Shown one piece after another: positions 7,010 to 15,015 of a stretch of DNA of 37,292 nucleotides (position 1 is the stretch's first letter; each line of letters begins with the position of its first letter). This DNA comes from an uncultured Clostridia bacterium. GTDB lineage: Bacteria > Bacillota > Clostridia > Oscillospirales > Ruminococcaceae. The DNA lies in assembly GCA_947627455.1 (NCBI GenBank), contig CANQWC010000023.1:1-37292 (forward strand), read 5' to 3'. The notes under the pieces are model-generated. The model was given only the letters and a program-made list of their open reading frames with translations. It searched no databases and had not been told where the DNA came from. The translations under genes and the position numbers were made by a program.

Positions 7010-9193
7010 ATGAAAAAGTTAATTGTTTTTGTTGTCAGTCTTGTCCTGATGATGAGCTTGTGCGTTCCCGCTTTTGCCGATGAAAGTGCGCCGACAGCGC
7101 CCGCTTTCCCCGCAGGGCTTGTTATTGAAAGCGTAAGCGGCAACGGCAGCGTTTCGGCAGGCAGAAGCTTTACCGTCTATTTCAGCATCGACACTGCCGA
7201 TGAATATTATGGCGGAACGGCTGTCGCCTCGATTTCGGGCAGCGGCTTTACCGTCGACGGCTTCCGCGCGATCTATAATATCGGAACGGTCACAAAGGGC
7301 TCGAATTATGCCGTGCCCGTCTTCTGCGCGGCAGATACCGCAACGGGAAGATACCCCGTAACCCTCACCGTTGACTATACCGAGGGCGGCAAGACCGTCA
7401 CCCTCACTCAGGTGCTCAATATAAACGTCACGGGCTATACCGAGCCCACTATCCCCGAATCTGACGGCAGCGTGAGCCTCGACATTACCTCTGCCCCGAA
7501 TTACACCGTAGCCGCGGGCGATACCTTTGACGTGACGTTCAGCGCCTACCTCAATAACGTCTATACAAACGGAATCTTCGGCTATGCTTACAGCTACGGC
7601 AGGGGCACCGTTTCGGTCTCGGGAACAGGCTTCACCCTTGCGGGCGCGCTTGCCGAGCAGAATATTTCAAGCGGCTCAAACACCGTCACCGTCCTTGTCG
7701 ACAAGTCGGTTGAAACAGGCCGCTACCCCGTTGTTCTCACCGTAACCTTCGACGTCAACGGCGAAAGCTTCACCGCCTCGCGAACCCTCAATATCGACGT
7801 TGAGAACGACACCGAGGAGATCATCGAGCCCTCGGGTTCAAAGTTCAGGCTCACCGCCGCGGCTATTCCCGAGAGCAAGGGCAAGGCGAACCTCTCGACC
7901 ACCCTCAAAATAAGCCTCAAGAACGATTCCGATACCGTCGCGAGGGACGTTAAGATCACCCTTTCAAACCTCGGCGATATTATTCTCGACACCTATACCG
8001 ATGTTCTTGAAGCGGGCGACCTCAACGCGGGGCAGACCGTGAACGCCTCGTTCCCGATCAAGTTCCCCGAGGTAATCACCTCGCCCCAGACTACGCTTGT
8101 CGCGACCGCCACTTATCTTGTCGACGGCGCGGCCGAGCCTGTCACCGAAAACTTCAACGTATATCTTCAGCAGCGCGTGACCAAGGAAGAGGAGCAGGCC
8201 CCCGAGGAAGCTACTCTTATCCCGAAGGTAATCGTTTCTCAGTATACCACCGACGTTGAGAAGGTCGCCTCGGGCGAGCAGTTCACCCTCACGTTCACGC
8301 TTAAGAACACCTCGTCGGCAAAAGACCTCTACAACATGGCTGTAAACGTTGAGCCGCAGGGCTTCACAAGCGGCACTACTTCAAGCGGCCCCGTGTTCAC
8401 ATTCATCGACGGCACAAGCTCATTCTATACCGATGTCCTCGAAAAGAACGGCGAGCTTGAATATTCCATCAGGCTGAAATGCTCGGCCTCTGCGGGCGCG
8501 GGAAGCTATCCCATCAAGATAAGCTATAACTACCAGTACATGGACAAGGGCGCGTATTCCTCGCCGATGGGCGACGACATGGACCTCAATATCCCCGTCG
8601 AAGAACCCATCAAGTTCGACCTCTTGGAGTGGACCCCGCCGACCGAGTGCCCGCTCGACGGCACGGTGATCTCGTTCCAGTATTACAACAAATCCCGCAA
8701 CCCGATGACAAGCCTCTCAATAGGCATGGAGGGCGACTTTGAAATGCCCACCCAGTACGTCGGAACCCTCAACGCCTCGATGGCCGACTACTTCAACGGC
8801 ACCATCACCCCGAAGGCTGACGCTCAGGTCGGCGATGTTCTCACCGCGGTTTTAGTGTTCACGTTTGAAGATGCCGCAGGCGAAGAAAAGCGCAAGGAAG
8901 AGACCTTTGAGGTCACTGTCACCGAAGCCGCAGGCGGCATGGGCGGCATGGGCGGTGATATGGGCAATTTCGGCGATTTCGGCGACTTCGGAGTCATGGA
9001 CCCGAGCATTGAATATGACGAAAACGGAATGCCCATAAGCGGCGACAGCGTTGAGGAATCGGGCGGGCTTCCGCTCTGGGCGAAGATAGCGATACCCTCG
9101 GCAGCAGGAGTTTTGCTGATCGTTGTAATCGTTGTTGTCGTTAAAAAGGTAAAGGCCAAGAAAGCCTCGGAGGACGATGACGACGACGAATAA
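7010..9193 (+). CDS. Secreted, membrane-anchored CARDB-like protein of an ABC transporter operon
   Basis: I place the start at the ATG at 7010 (GGAGGAAG upstream), giving 727 residues. It has a signal peptide (MKKLIVFVVSLVLMMS, cleavage after VPAFA), then several repeated beta-sandwich segments with CARDB/COG1361-like wording (VEKVASGEQFTLTFTLKNTS, YPVVLTVTFDVNGE, RYPVTLTVDYTEGGK): roughly residues 30-120, 130-230, 240-350, 370-500 and 510-620. A glycine/methionine/aspartate-rich linker (GGMGGMGGDMG) leads to one transmembrane helix (about 690-712) and a tail KKVKAKKASEDDDDDE. It is therefore displayed outside the membrane, between the ATPase and permease genes. No MacA/HlyD-type adaptor is present; this protein may take that place. 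Ligand or partner is unknown. Confidence 0.75.
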   Translation: MKKLIVFVVSLVLMMSLCVPAFADESAPTAPAFPAGLVIESVSGNGSVSAGRSFTVYFSIDTADEYYGGTAVASISGSGFTVDGFRAIYNIGTVTKGSNYAVPVFCAADTATGRYPVTLTVDYTEGGKTVTLTQVLNINVTGYTEPTIPESDGSVSLDITSAPNYTVAAGDTFDVTFSAYLNNVYTNGIFGYAYSYGRGTVSVSGTGFTLAGALAEQNISSGSNTVTVLVDKSVETGRYPVVLTVTFDVNGESFTASRTLNIDVENDTEEIIEPSGSKFRLTAAAIPESKGKANLSTTLKISLKNDSDTVARDVKITLSNLGDIILDTYTDVLEAGDLNAGQTVNASFPIKFPEVITSPQTTLVATATYLVDGAAEPVTENFNVYLQQRVTKEEEQAPEEATLIPKVIVSQYTTDVEKVASGEQFTLTFTLKNTSSAKDLYNMAVNVEPQGFTSGTTSSGPVFTFIDGTSSFYTDVLEKNGELEYSIRLKCSASAGAGSYPIKISYNYQYMDKGAYSSPMGDDMDLNIPVEEPIKFDLLEWTPPTECPLDGTVISFQYYNKSRNPMTSLSIGMEGDFEMPTQYVGTLNASMADYFNGTITPKADAQVGDVLTAVLVFTFEDAAGEEKRKEETFEVTVTEAAGGMGGMGGDMGNFGDFGDFGVMDPSIEYDENGMPISGDSVEESGGLPLWAKIAIPSAAGVLLIVVIVVVVKKVKAKKASEDDDDDE

Positions 9194-9223
9194 ACGGCCT
9201 CGGCAAAAAGGAGTGTGTTGCAG

Positions 9224-10699
9224 ATGAAAATTTTTGATGTTATCGGCTTTGCGCTCTCAAACTTTTTAAGAAGAAAGGCGCGAAGCGCGCTCACGGTCCT
9301 CGGCGTAATAATCGGCACTGCTGCGGTCGTCATAATGCTCTCGATAGGCATCGGAATGAACAAGGGCTTTGAAGACCAGTTAAGCTCATGGGGCAGCCTC
9401 AAAGAGATCAGCGTGAGCGAGAAATACGGCACCTATAACGAAGAGACCGATGAATATGAAGAGAACACCTCAAGGGTCCCGCTCGACGACATCACCCTTG
9501 ACGATATCAAGGCGCTCGACCATGTTCAGGCGGTAAAGCCCGGTATATACGGCTACGGCGCATATCTCATCAAGGACGGCAAGGAAAAGTGCTCTCAGGG
9601 CGGAATTGAAACGGTCGACGCGGCGACGATGGCCGACTTTGAATATGAAATACTCATCGGAAGGCTTTTGAATGAGGACGACGTCGGCACGACAAACTTT
9701 GTCATGTCCTACAATATTCCGTTCAACTTCTATAACCCGAGGGAGCTCGGCGAGAACGAATGGTTCGCCCCCGTATATACGGGCAAAAACGACACCGAGC
9801 TTCCCTTCGACCCGCTCGACGAGAATATAAAGTACCAGTTCACATGGTGGTACGGCTACGGCGAGCAGCCGATGGATTTCTCCCGCCCGAGAATAGTTCT
9901 TGAGGACGCAAAGTGCGTCGGCGTTCTGGTTCAGGACAAGGCCTCGGTCGAAAACTATAATCAGGACTACGATTTCTCAATCTACATGGACGGCAAGGGC
10001 TATCGTGATATGAACGATCGGCTTCAGAAAAATCGGAATAAGTATTACGGTATCCCCGAGGACGAAGCCTCGACAGGCACGGTTTATTTTGTCAACGGCG
10101 TGAACGTTGCCGACAACACCGTCGAAGGAAGAGAGACTGTCTATGACTATCTCACCGTTTTGGTCGACGACACCGACGAGGTCATCGAAGTTTCAAAAGA
10201 GATCATGGACCTCGGGCTTGAGGCAAGCTCTCAGATGGACACCCTCGAGCAGGTGCAGGAGCAGACAAAGTTCTTAAGAACGATCCTCGGCGCGATAGGT
10301 GCGGTTGCGTTCTTCGTCGCGGCGATATCCATCGCGAACACGATGGTCATGTCGATTTACGAGCGCACGAGAGAGATCGGAATAATGAAGGTCATCGGCT
10401 GTAAGCTTGGCGACATCAGGGGAATGTTCCTTGTCGAGGCCGCGATAATCGGCGTCACGGGCGGCGTTTTGGGCGTCGGGCTGAGCTATCTGATGTCAAT
10501 GCTCGTGAATAAGCTTGCGAGCGGCGGCGCGATGGAGATGTTCGGCATCTATTCCTCAGAATCGGCGATATCGATAATCCCGTTCTGGCTCGACATTGTC
10601 GCGATAATCCTTGCGACCGTCGTCGGCGTAATTTCGGGCCTTTACCCCGCAATCAGGGCGACAAGGCTCTCGGCTCTTGAGGCCATCAAGAACGAATAA
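9224..10699 (+). CDS. MacB/FtsX-like ABC transporter permease
   Basis: A 491-residue permease of the MacB type: one N-terminal transmembrane helix (about 20-42, after FALSNFLRRKARSALTVLGV), a large extracytoplasmic region (about 45-350) and three C-terminal helices (about 360-385, 405-435, 450-480) with the FtsX-domain wording SIYERTREIGIMKVIGCKLGDIRGMFLVEAAIIG. The ATG at 9224 follows AAGGAG by ten bases; a GTG three codons earlier is too close to it. The extracytoplasmic region is longer than in many Firmicutes FtsX-like proteins and rich in acidic residues and tyrosine. It completes the operon with the ATPase at 6124 and the secreted protein at 7010. Substrate unknown. Confidence 0.88.
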   Translation: MKIFDVIGFALSNFLRRKARSALTVLGVIIGTAAVVIMLSIGIGMNKGFEDQLSSWGSLKEISVSEKYGTYNEETDEYEENTSRVPLDDITLDDIKALDHVQAVKPGIYGYGAYLIKDGKEKCSQGGIETVDAATMADFEYEILIGRLLNEDDVGTTNFVMSYNIPFNFYNPRELGENEWFAPVYTGKNDTELPFDPLDENIKYQFTWWYGYGEQPMDFSRPRIVLEDAKCVGVLVQDKASVENYNQDYDFSIYMDGKGYRDMNDRLQKNRNKYYGIPEDEASTGTVYFVNGVNVADNTVEGRETVYDYLTVLVDDTDEVIEVSKEIMDLGLEASSQMDTLEQVQEQTKFLRTILGAIGAVAFFVAAISIANTMVMSIYERTREIGIMKVIGCKLGDIRGMFLVEAAIIGVTGGVLGVGLSYLMSMLVNKLASGGAMEMFGIYSSESAISIIPFWLDIVAIILATVVGVISGLYPAIRATRLSALEAIKNE

Positions 10700-10712
10700 T
10701 TTACTTAAATTT

Positions 10713-10756
10713 CCGCCGCTTGCCGAATTAACAAGGCAGGCGGCAGAATTTTTGTT
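10713..10756 (+). terminator. Probable terminator of the ABC operon
   Basis: CCGCC plus TGCC pair with GGCA plus GGCGG (10713-10743) with a three-base bulge, followed by an AATTTTTG stretch. It precedes the glycogen phosphorylase promoter. Confidence 0.55.
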
Positions 10757-10782
10757 CAGTTTTCCGAAATTTCTCGGGCGTC

Positions 10783-10811
10783 TTGACATCTTCGCCCATA
10801 TACTATATAAT
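10783..10811 (+). promoter_or_regulatory. Promoter of glycogen phosphorylase
   Basis: Exact TTGACA (10783-10788), 17 bases, exact TATAAT (10806-10811), 42 bases before the proposed TTG start. Confidence 0.88.
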
Positions 10812-10853
10812 AAGGTACTACTGCAAAAATTTTCTTGCGAAGGAGAGATTACT

Positions 10854-13247
10854 TTGGCAAAGAATCATTATACCTCGGCAGAATTCAAGGAATCGCTCGT
10901 GAGGGTCCTCGCGAACAAGTTTGACGTGACCCCCGAGAACGCATCTTACAACCAGGTTTATGAGGCGCTCGCGTCTATAATCGTCCCGATAATGGTCGAA
11001 AAGCGCCGCCAGTATACCAACCACGTCCATAGCGTCGGCCAGAAGCAGGTCTATTACATCTCGATGGAATTCCTCATGGGCCGTTCGCTTAAGACAAGCC
11101 TTTTCAACCTCGGCCTCACCGATACCGCCGAGAAGGCCCTTAAAGACCTCGGAATAAAGCTTGACTCCCTCTATGAGTGCGAGCCTGACGCGGGCCTCGG
11201 AAACGGCGGTCTCGGCCGACTTGCCGCCTGTTATCTTGACGGCCTTGCCACCGACGGCTACCCCGCAACGGGCTATTCAATCCTCTATGAGTACGGAATC
11301 TTCCGCCAGAAGATCGAAGACGGCTGGCAGGTCGAGCTTCCCGACAACTGGCTCCCCGGGGGCTCATGCTGGCTTGTGCCGAGAAGGGAACAGCAGATTG
11401 AAATTCACTTCGACGGCACTCTTCGCGAATACTGGGACCAGCAGTATCACCACGTCACCCACGACAACTATACGACGGTTCTCGCCGTGCCCTATGACAT
11501 GTTCGTCTCGGGCTACGATTCCGACGCCGTCTCGAAGCTTAGGCTCTGGAAAGCCGAGAGCCCCGCGTTCGACATGAATATGTTCAACTCGGGCAACTAT
11601 GAAAAGGCGCTCGGTCAGAACATCGTCGCTCAGGCGATATCCAAGGTTCTCTACCCGAACGACAACCATCTTGAGGGCCGGTCGCTGAGGCTGAGGCAGC
11701 AGTACTTCATGTGCGCGGCGTCCATCGGCGATATCGTCAATCACCACATGGCCACATACGGCACTCTTGACAACCTTGCCGACAAGGTCGCGATTCAGAT
11801 TAACGACACCCACCCGACCCTTGCGATTCCCGAGCTTATGCGAGTTTTGCTCGATGACTGCGGCTATTCATGGGATAAGGCGTGGGAGATCACCACAAAG
11901 TGCTTCGCCTATACCAACCACACCGTCATGGCCGAGGCCCTTGAGAAGTGGAACACCAATCTTCTTGAGACGATCGTGCCCCGCGTATATTCGATTATTG
12001 TCGAGATCAATAACCGCTACTGCGGCGAGATATGGGAGAAATTCCACGATTCAAACCTCTCTAACAGAATGTCTATCATCGCGGGCGGAAAGGTTCACAT
12101 GGCAAAGCTCTGCGTCTGCGCCTCTCACCATGTCAACGGCGTCTCTCAGATCCATTCCGAGATCATCAAGGAATCGGTCTTCAAAGACGAGTACAAAAAT
12201 ACGCCCGAGAAGTTCACCAACGTCACGAACGGAATTGCCTACCGCCGCTGGCTTTGCCAGTCCAACAAGCCGCTCTGCAAGCTTTTGGACGAGACCATCG
12301 GCAACGGCTATCGCAAGAACGCGAGCGAGCTCAAGAAATTCGAGAAGTACAGAAACGATGCCGAGGTTCTTGCCCGCCTTGCCGACATCAAGCTTAAGAA
12401 CAAGACCGCTTTCGCAAAATATGTCAAGTCCCAGTCGGGCGTGATAATCGACCCGAACACCCTCTTCGACGTTCAGGTCAAGCGCCTTCACGAGTATAAG
12501 AGGCAGCACCTCAACGTCCTGAATATAGTTTCTGAGTATAACTATCTTATCGACAACCCGAACGCAGATTTTGTCCCGAAGACATATATCTTCGCTGCAA
12601 AGGCCGCCCCGGGCTATTACCTCGCGAAACAGATAATCAAGCTGATCTGGTCGATGGGCGAGGAGATAAGAAAGCACCCCGCTATCCGCGAGAAGCTCAA
12701 CGTGGTATTCCTTGAAAACTACAACGTCTCCCTGTCCGAGATACTTATGCCCGCATCCGAGATTTCCGAGCAGATATCGCTCGCGGGGACTGAGGCATCG
12801 GGAACGGGCAACATGAAGCTGATGCTCAACGGCGCGGTAACGCTCGGCACCCGCGACGGCGCGAATATCGAGATCGGCAACGTCGTCGGCGAGGACAACA
12901 TCATCTACTTCGGAATGACCGCCGACGAGGTCGAGCAGCGCAAGAGCGGCTATAACCCGAACCTCTTCTACGGCTCGGATATCGTCATCAAGGAAGCAAT
13001 CGACAGAATCGAGAGCGGCGCCAACGGCAGCCAGTTCAGCGACGTCGTAAATTCTCTCAAGTTCCGCGACCCATACATGGTTCTTGCCGACTTTGAATCC
13101 TATCGCGAGGCTCAGGCCTATGCCTCAAGAACATATCGCGACGCCCCGAAGTGGCAGTCGATGTCGCTGATGAATATTGCGAACGCGGGCATATTCTCTG
13201 CCGACAGGGCGGTCGAGGAGTATGCAAAGAACATCTGGAACCTGTAA
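10854..13247 (+). CDS. glgP: Glycogen/maltodextrin phosphorylase
   Basis: Glycogen phosphorylase releases glucose-1-phosphate from the non-reducing ends of alpha-1,4-glucans using pyridoxal phosphate. The product shows the family's DAGLGNGGLGRLAACYLDGL block near residue 115, NDTHPTLAIPELMR, the VFDVQVKRLHEYKRQ-type block (here LFDVQVKRLHEYKR) and the cofactor lysine near residue 655 in EASGTGNMK. I choose a TTG start at 10854: AGGAGA lies 7 bases upstream and a consensus promoter sits just before it. An open frame runs further upstream but through the promoter and the end of the permease gene, so it is not coding. The resulting 797 residues match the usual length. It appears monocistronic. 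Confidence 0.95.
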   Translation: MAKNHYTSAEFKESLVRVLANKFDVTPENASYNQVYEALASIIVPIMVEKRRQYTNHVHSVGQKQVYYISMEFLMGRSLKTSLFNLGLTDTAEKALKDLGIKLDSLYECEPDAGLGNGGLGRLAACYLDGLATDGYPATGYSILYEYGIFRQKIEDGWQVELPDNWLPGGSCWLVPRREQQIEIHFDGTLREYWDQQYHHVTHDNYTTVLAVPYDMFVSGYDSDAVSKLRLWKAESPAFDMNMFNSGNYEKALGQNIVAQAISKVLYPNDNHLEGRSLRLRQQYFMCAASIGDIVNHHMATYGTLDNLADKVAIQINDTHPTLAIPELMRVLLDDCGYSWDKAWEITTKCFAYTNHTVMAEALEKWNTNLLETIVPRVYSIIVEINNRYCGEIWEKFHDSNLSNRMSIIAGGKVHMAKLCVCASHHVNGVSQIHSEIIKESVFKDEYKNTPEKFTNVTNGIAYRRWLCQSNKPLCKLLDETIGNGYRKNASELKKFEKYRNDAEVLARLADIKLKNKTAFAKYVKSQSGVIIDPNTLFDVQVKRLHEYKRQHLNVLNIVSEYNYLIDNPNADFVPKTYIFAAKAAPGYYLAKQIIKLIWSMGEEIRKHPAIREKLNVVFLENYNVSLSEILMPASEISEQISLAGTEASGTGNMKLMLNGAVTLGTRDGANIEIGNVVGEDNIIYFGMTADEVEQRKSGYNPNLFYGSDIVIKEAIDRIESGANGSQFSDVVNSLKFRDPYMVLADFESYREAQAYASRTYRDAPKWQSMSLMNIANAGIFSADRAVEEYAKNIWNL

Positions 13248-13271
13248 ATTTTGAAAAGTTTTAAAAAACTA

Positions 13272-13300
13272 TTGCAATTTCTCTGCGAATATGCTAAAAT
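13272..13300 (+). promoter_or_regulatory. Promoter of secG
   Basis: TTGCAA (13272-13277), 17 bases, TAAAAT (13295-13300), 36 bases before the secG ATG. Confidence 0.75.
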
Positions 13301-13336
13301 ATATGGGATTTAAAACTTTTATTGGAGGATTTTTAA

Positions 13337-13588
13337 ATGGCAGCAGTAAATATCATCAGCGGAATTATCCTTTTGATCGCAAGCGTGGCGATCATACTTG
13401 CGGTTTTATTCTCTGATACACACAATTCGGGCCTCAACTCGGCCATCGGCGGCTCGTCCGATTCATTCTTCGGGCGAAACGGCGGCAACACCCGCGAGGC
13501 GAAGATCAACAAGGCAACCGCGATAATAGTCATCGTGTTCTTTGTTGTGGCCTTGGTGGTCAACGTCGTCTCCGCCTATCTCGGATAA
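13337..13588 (+). CDS. secG: Preprotein translocase subunit SecG
   Basis: SecG is the small third subunit of the SecYEG protein-export channel. The 83-residue product has two transmembrane helices (about 5-25 and 60-80) joined by the typical glycine/serine-rich loop with SGLNSAIGGSSDSFFGRNGG. ATTGGAGG precedes the ATG. It has its own promoter and is followed by a strong terminator at 13600. In many Firmicutes secG is next to rnr and smpB; here it is next to a tiny membrane peptide gene and ung. Confidence 0.93.
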   Translation: MAAVNIISGIILLIASVAIILAVLFSDTHNSGLNSAIGGSSDSFFGRNGGNTREAKINKATAIIVIVFFVVALVVNVVSAYLG

Positions 13589-13599
13589 TCTGAAGCAGG

Positions 13600-13628
13600 C
13601 CGCCCGTTCACCGCGGGCGGTTTCTTTT
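13600..13628 (+). terminator. Intrinsic terminator after secG
   Basis: CCGCCCG (13600-13606) pairs with CGGGCGG (13614-13620), then TTTCTTTTTT. Confidence 0.85.
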
Positions 13629-13643
13629 TTCAGGGAGGTCACC

Positions 13644-13742
13644 ATGAAAAAACCACTTGTTGTGAGAGTTATCGTGATAGTTCTCGTTGCGCTGATGGCA
13701 CTCTCGATAGTTGCGTCTGCGTTCTACGCGCTTTTGGCATGA
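13644..13742 (+). CDS. 32-residue single-pass membrane peptide
   Basis: An ATG preceded by AGGGAGG (8 bases) opens a frame starting [14 protein letters not shown] and ending FYALLA, almost all hydrophobic after a basic N terminus: one transmembrane helix. Its stop overlaps the ung start (ATGA), which suggests translational coupling. It resembles in size and shape the small single-helix proteins annotated as DUF4044 in Firmicutes, but I cannot confirm the family. It lies directly behind the secG terminator, so its transcription needs read-through or an unseen promoter. Function unknown. Confidence 0.6.
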   Translation: MKKPLVVRVIVIVLVALMALSIVASAFYALLA

Positions 13743-14416
13743 GCAGGGTGGCTATCGGCGGCGGCTGGGACGAGGTTATCGGCGATGAGTTTGAAAAGGA
13801 GTATTATTTAAAGCTCCGCGAATTTTTAAAGGCCGAGTATTCCTCGCAAAAAATCTATCCCGACATGTACGACATCTTCAACGCCTTAAAGCTCACGCCG
13901 TATAACGAGGTCAAGGCGGTGATACTCGGGCAGGACCCATACCACGAGCCGAATCAGGCCCATGGGCTGAGTTTTTCTGTCCGCGACGGCACCGAGCTTC
14001 CGCCATCGCTGAAAAATATCTATAAAGAGCTCGAGACCGACGTCGGCATAAAGCCCGCGTCTTCGGGCGATTTAACCCCTTGGGCGAAACAGGGCGTGCT
14101 GCTTTTGAACGCCGTGCTGACGGTTCGGCAGGGCAGGGCGAATTCTCACAAGGGCATGGGCTGGGAGCTTTTCACCGACGAGGTCATCAAAAAGCTGAAC
14201 GAGCGCGACACGCCGATCGCGTTTATCCTCTGGGGCGCCAACGCCCGAAGCAAGAAAGTGCTGATCACCAACCCGATCCACGGCATTTTCGAGTCGGCCC
14301 ACCCGAGCCCGCTTTCCGCCTATGGCGGCTTCTTCGGCTCGAAGGTCTTTTCGCGCGTGAACAAATTCCTCATCGAAAACGAAATCCCGCCCATCGACTG
14401 GCGCGTGGAGAAATGA
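13739..14416 (+). CDS. ung: Uracil-DNA glycosylase
   Basis: Ung removes uracil from DNA as the first step of base excision repair. In the 225-residue product the water-activating motif GQDPYH (64-69, D66), the LLLNAVLTV block (121-129) and the DNA-intercalating [10 protein letters not shown] loop (188-197, catalytic H188) are all intact. Length matches family 1 enzymes. The ATG overlaps the stop of the preceding 32-residue peptide by four bases, so it is probably translated by coupling. A strong terminator follows at 14421. Confidence 0.97.
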   Translation: MSRVAIGGGWDEVIGDEFEKEYYLKLREFLKAEYSSQKIYPDMYDIFNALKLTPYNEVKAVILGQDPYHEPNQAHGLSFSVRDGTELPPSLKNIYKELETDVGIKPASSGDLTPWAKQGVLLLNAVLTVRQGRANSHKGMGWELFTDEVIKKLNERDTPIAFILWGANARSKKVLITNPIHGIFESAHPSPLSAYGGFFGSKVFSRVNKFLIENEIPPIDWRVEK

Positions 14417-14420
14417 AAAG

Positions 14421-14444
14421 AGCAGACCGCGGGGTCTGCTTTTT
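14421..14444 (+). terminator. Intrinsic terminator after ung
   Basis: AGCAGACC (14421-14428) pairs with GGTCTGCT (14433-14440), then TTTT. Confidence 0.88.
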
Positions 14445-14468
14445 GTATGCAAATTAAAAGCTTAGGAT

Positions 14469-14596
14469 CAAGCCCTTTTCAAAGGGCTTGCAGGAATCCA
14501 AAGGGCAGCGCCCTTTGGTCGCAGCCCGCAGGCTGCGAAACTCCATACGTAGTGCGCTCCGCAAGGGGTGAATTGAAAAACAGCTCGGTGAGCTGT
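14469..14596. repeat. Structured intergenic repeat, family A copy 1
   Basis: Four consecutive perfect hairpins: 14469-14490 (10-bp stem), 14498-14518 (9-bp stem, loop AGC), 14519-14538 (8-bp stem, loop CGCA), then a 54-bp conserved block 14543-14596 ending in CAGCTC-GGT-GAGCTG flanked by A and T runs (terminator-like). A second copy lies at 27018-27208 with the same order and loops but different, still complementary stems in two hairpins. Reading frames across it on either strand are not coding. It could be a small RNA, a processed 3' element or a palindromic mobile repeat. Confidence 0.75.
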
Positions 14597-14604
14597 TTTG
14601 AAAG

Positions 14605-14664
14605 AGGGGACGCCCTGTAAGAGAGGGCGTCCCCTTATGATTCGCAGCTCTGACAAGAGCTGCG
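14605..14664. repeat. Two strong hairpins following repeat A
   Basis: A 12-bp perfect stem (14605-14616 with 14624-14635, arm AGGGGACGCCCT) is followed at once by a 9-bp perfect stem (14643-14651 with 14656-14664, loop GACA). Neither has a clear T run on the plus strand. Confidence 0.7.
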
Positions 14665-14670
14665 CACATT

Positions 14671-14900
14671 AAGCCGCCGAGCTTGCGAGGCGGCCAGTGT
14701 TCGGAAAGGGTGCGGGGAAACCCAGCATGGGTGTCCCCGCTTATTACTACTCAGTCCGCGTGTGATTTTCCCCAGCAAGTAAAAAGTGTGTCGAGGATTC
14801 ACCCGATTTTCGAGCGTAAGCGAGAAAATTTCAAGCCGCCGAGCGAAGCACGGCGGCAAGTAGCGGAGGGGGTTCGGGGGAACCCGCAGGGTGCCCCCGA
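14671..14900. repeat. Structured repeat family B, two tandem copies
   Basis: Copies at 14671-14740 and 14833-14900 align along their length. Each starts AAGCCGCCGAGC, forms a GCCGCC/GGCGGC hairpin and ends in a long two-part hairpin (14712-14740; about 14874-14900) whose outer arms are GCGGGG/CCCCGC in one and TCGGGGG/CCCCCGA in the other. The last hairpin is followed by TTTTATAATC and could terminate plus-strand transcription. The stretch 14741-14832 between them holds no gene. Bases 14901-15015 also hold nothing recognisable. Confidence 0.65.
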
Positions 14901-15015
14901 TTTTATAATCACAGGCGATGGGCTTTTATGTATATGACGCTTTCATTTGGCTAAATTTACCCAACGTCTCTTTTCAGGTGCCCTCAATATGTCACACCTC
15001 ACTTCCAAAATCTCC

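Noticed and set aside
10677-10853. Upstream extension of glycogen phosphorylase by 59 codons
   Set aside because: It overlaps the permease end, the terminator and a consensus promoter; the TTG at 10854 has a good ribosome binding site and gives the normal protein length.
14454-14669. Minus-strand frames with CKPFEKG and SIHPLRSALR, also at 26907-27230
   Set aside because: They read through structured repeat A in both places; the hairpins, not the peptides, are conserved, and no start signals exist.
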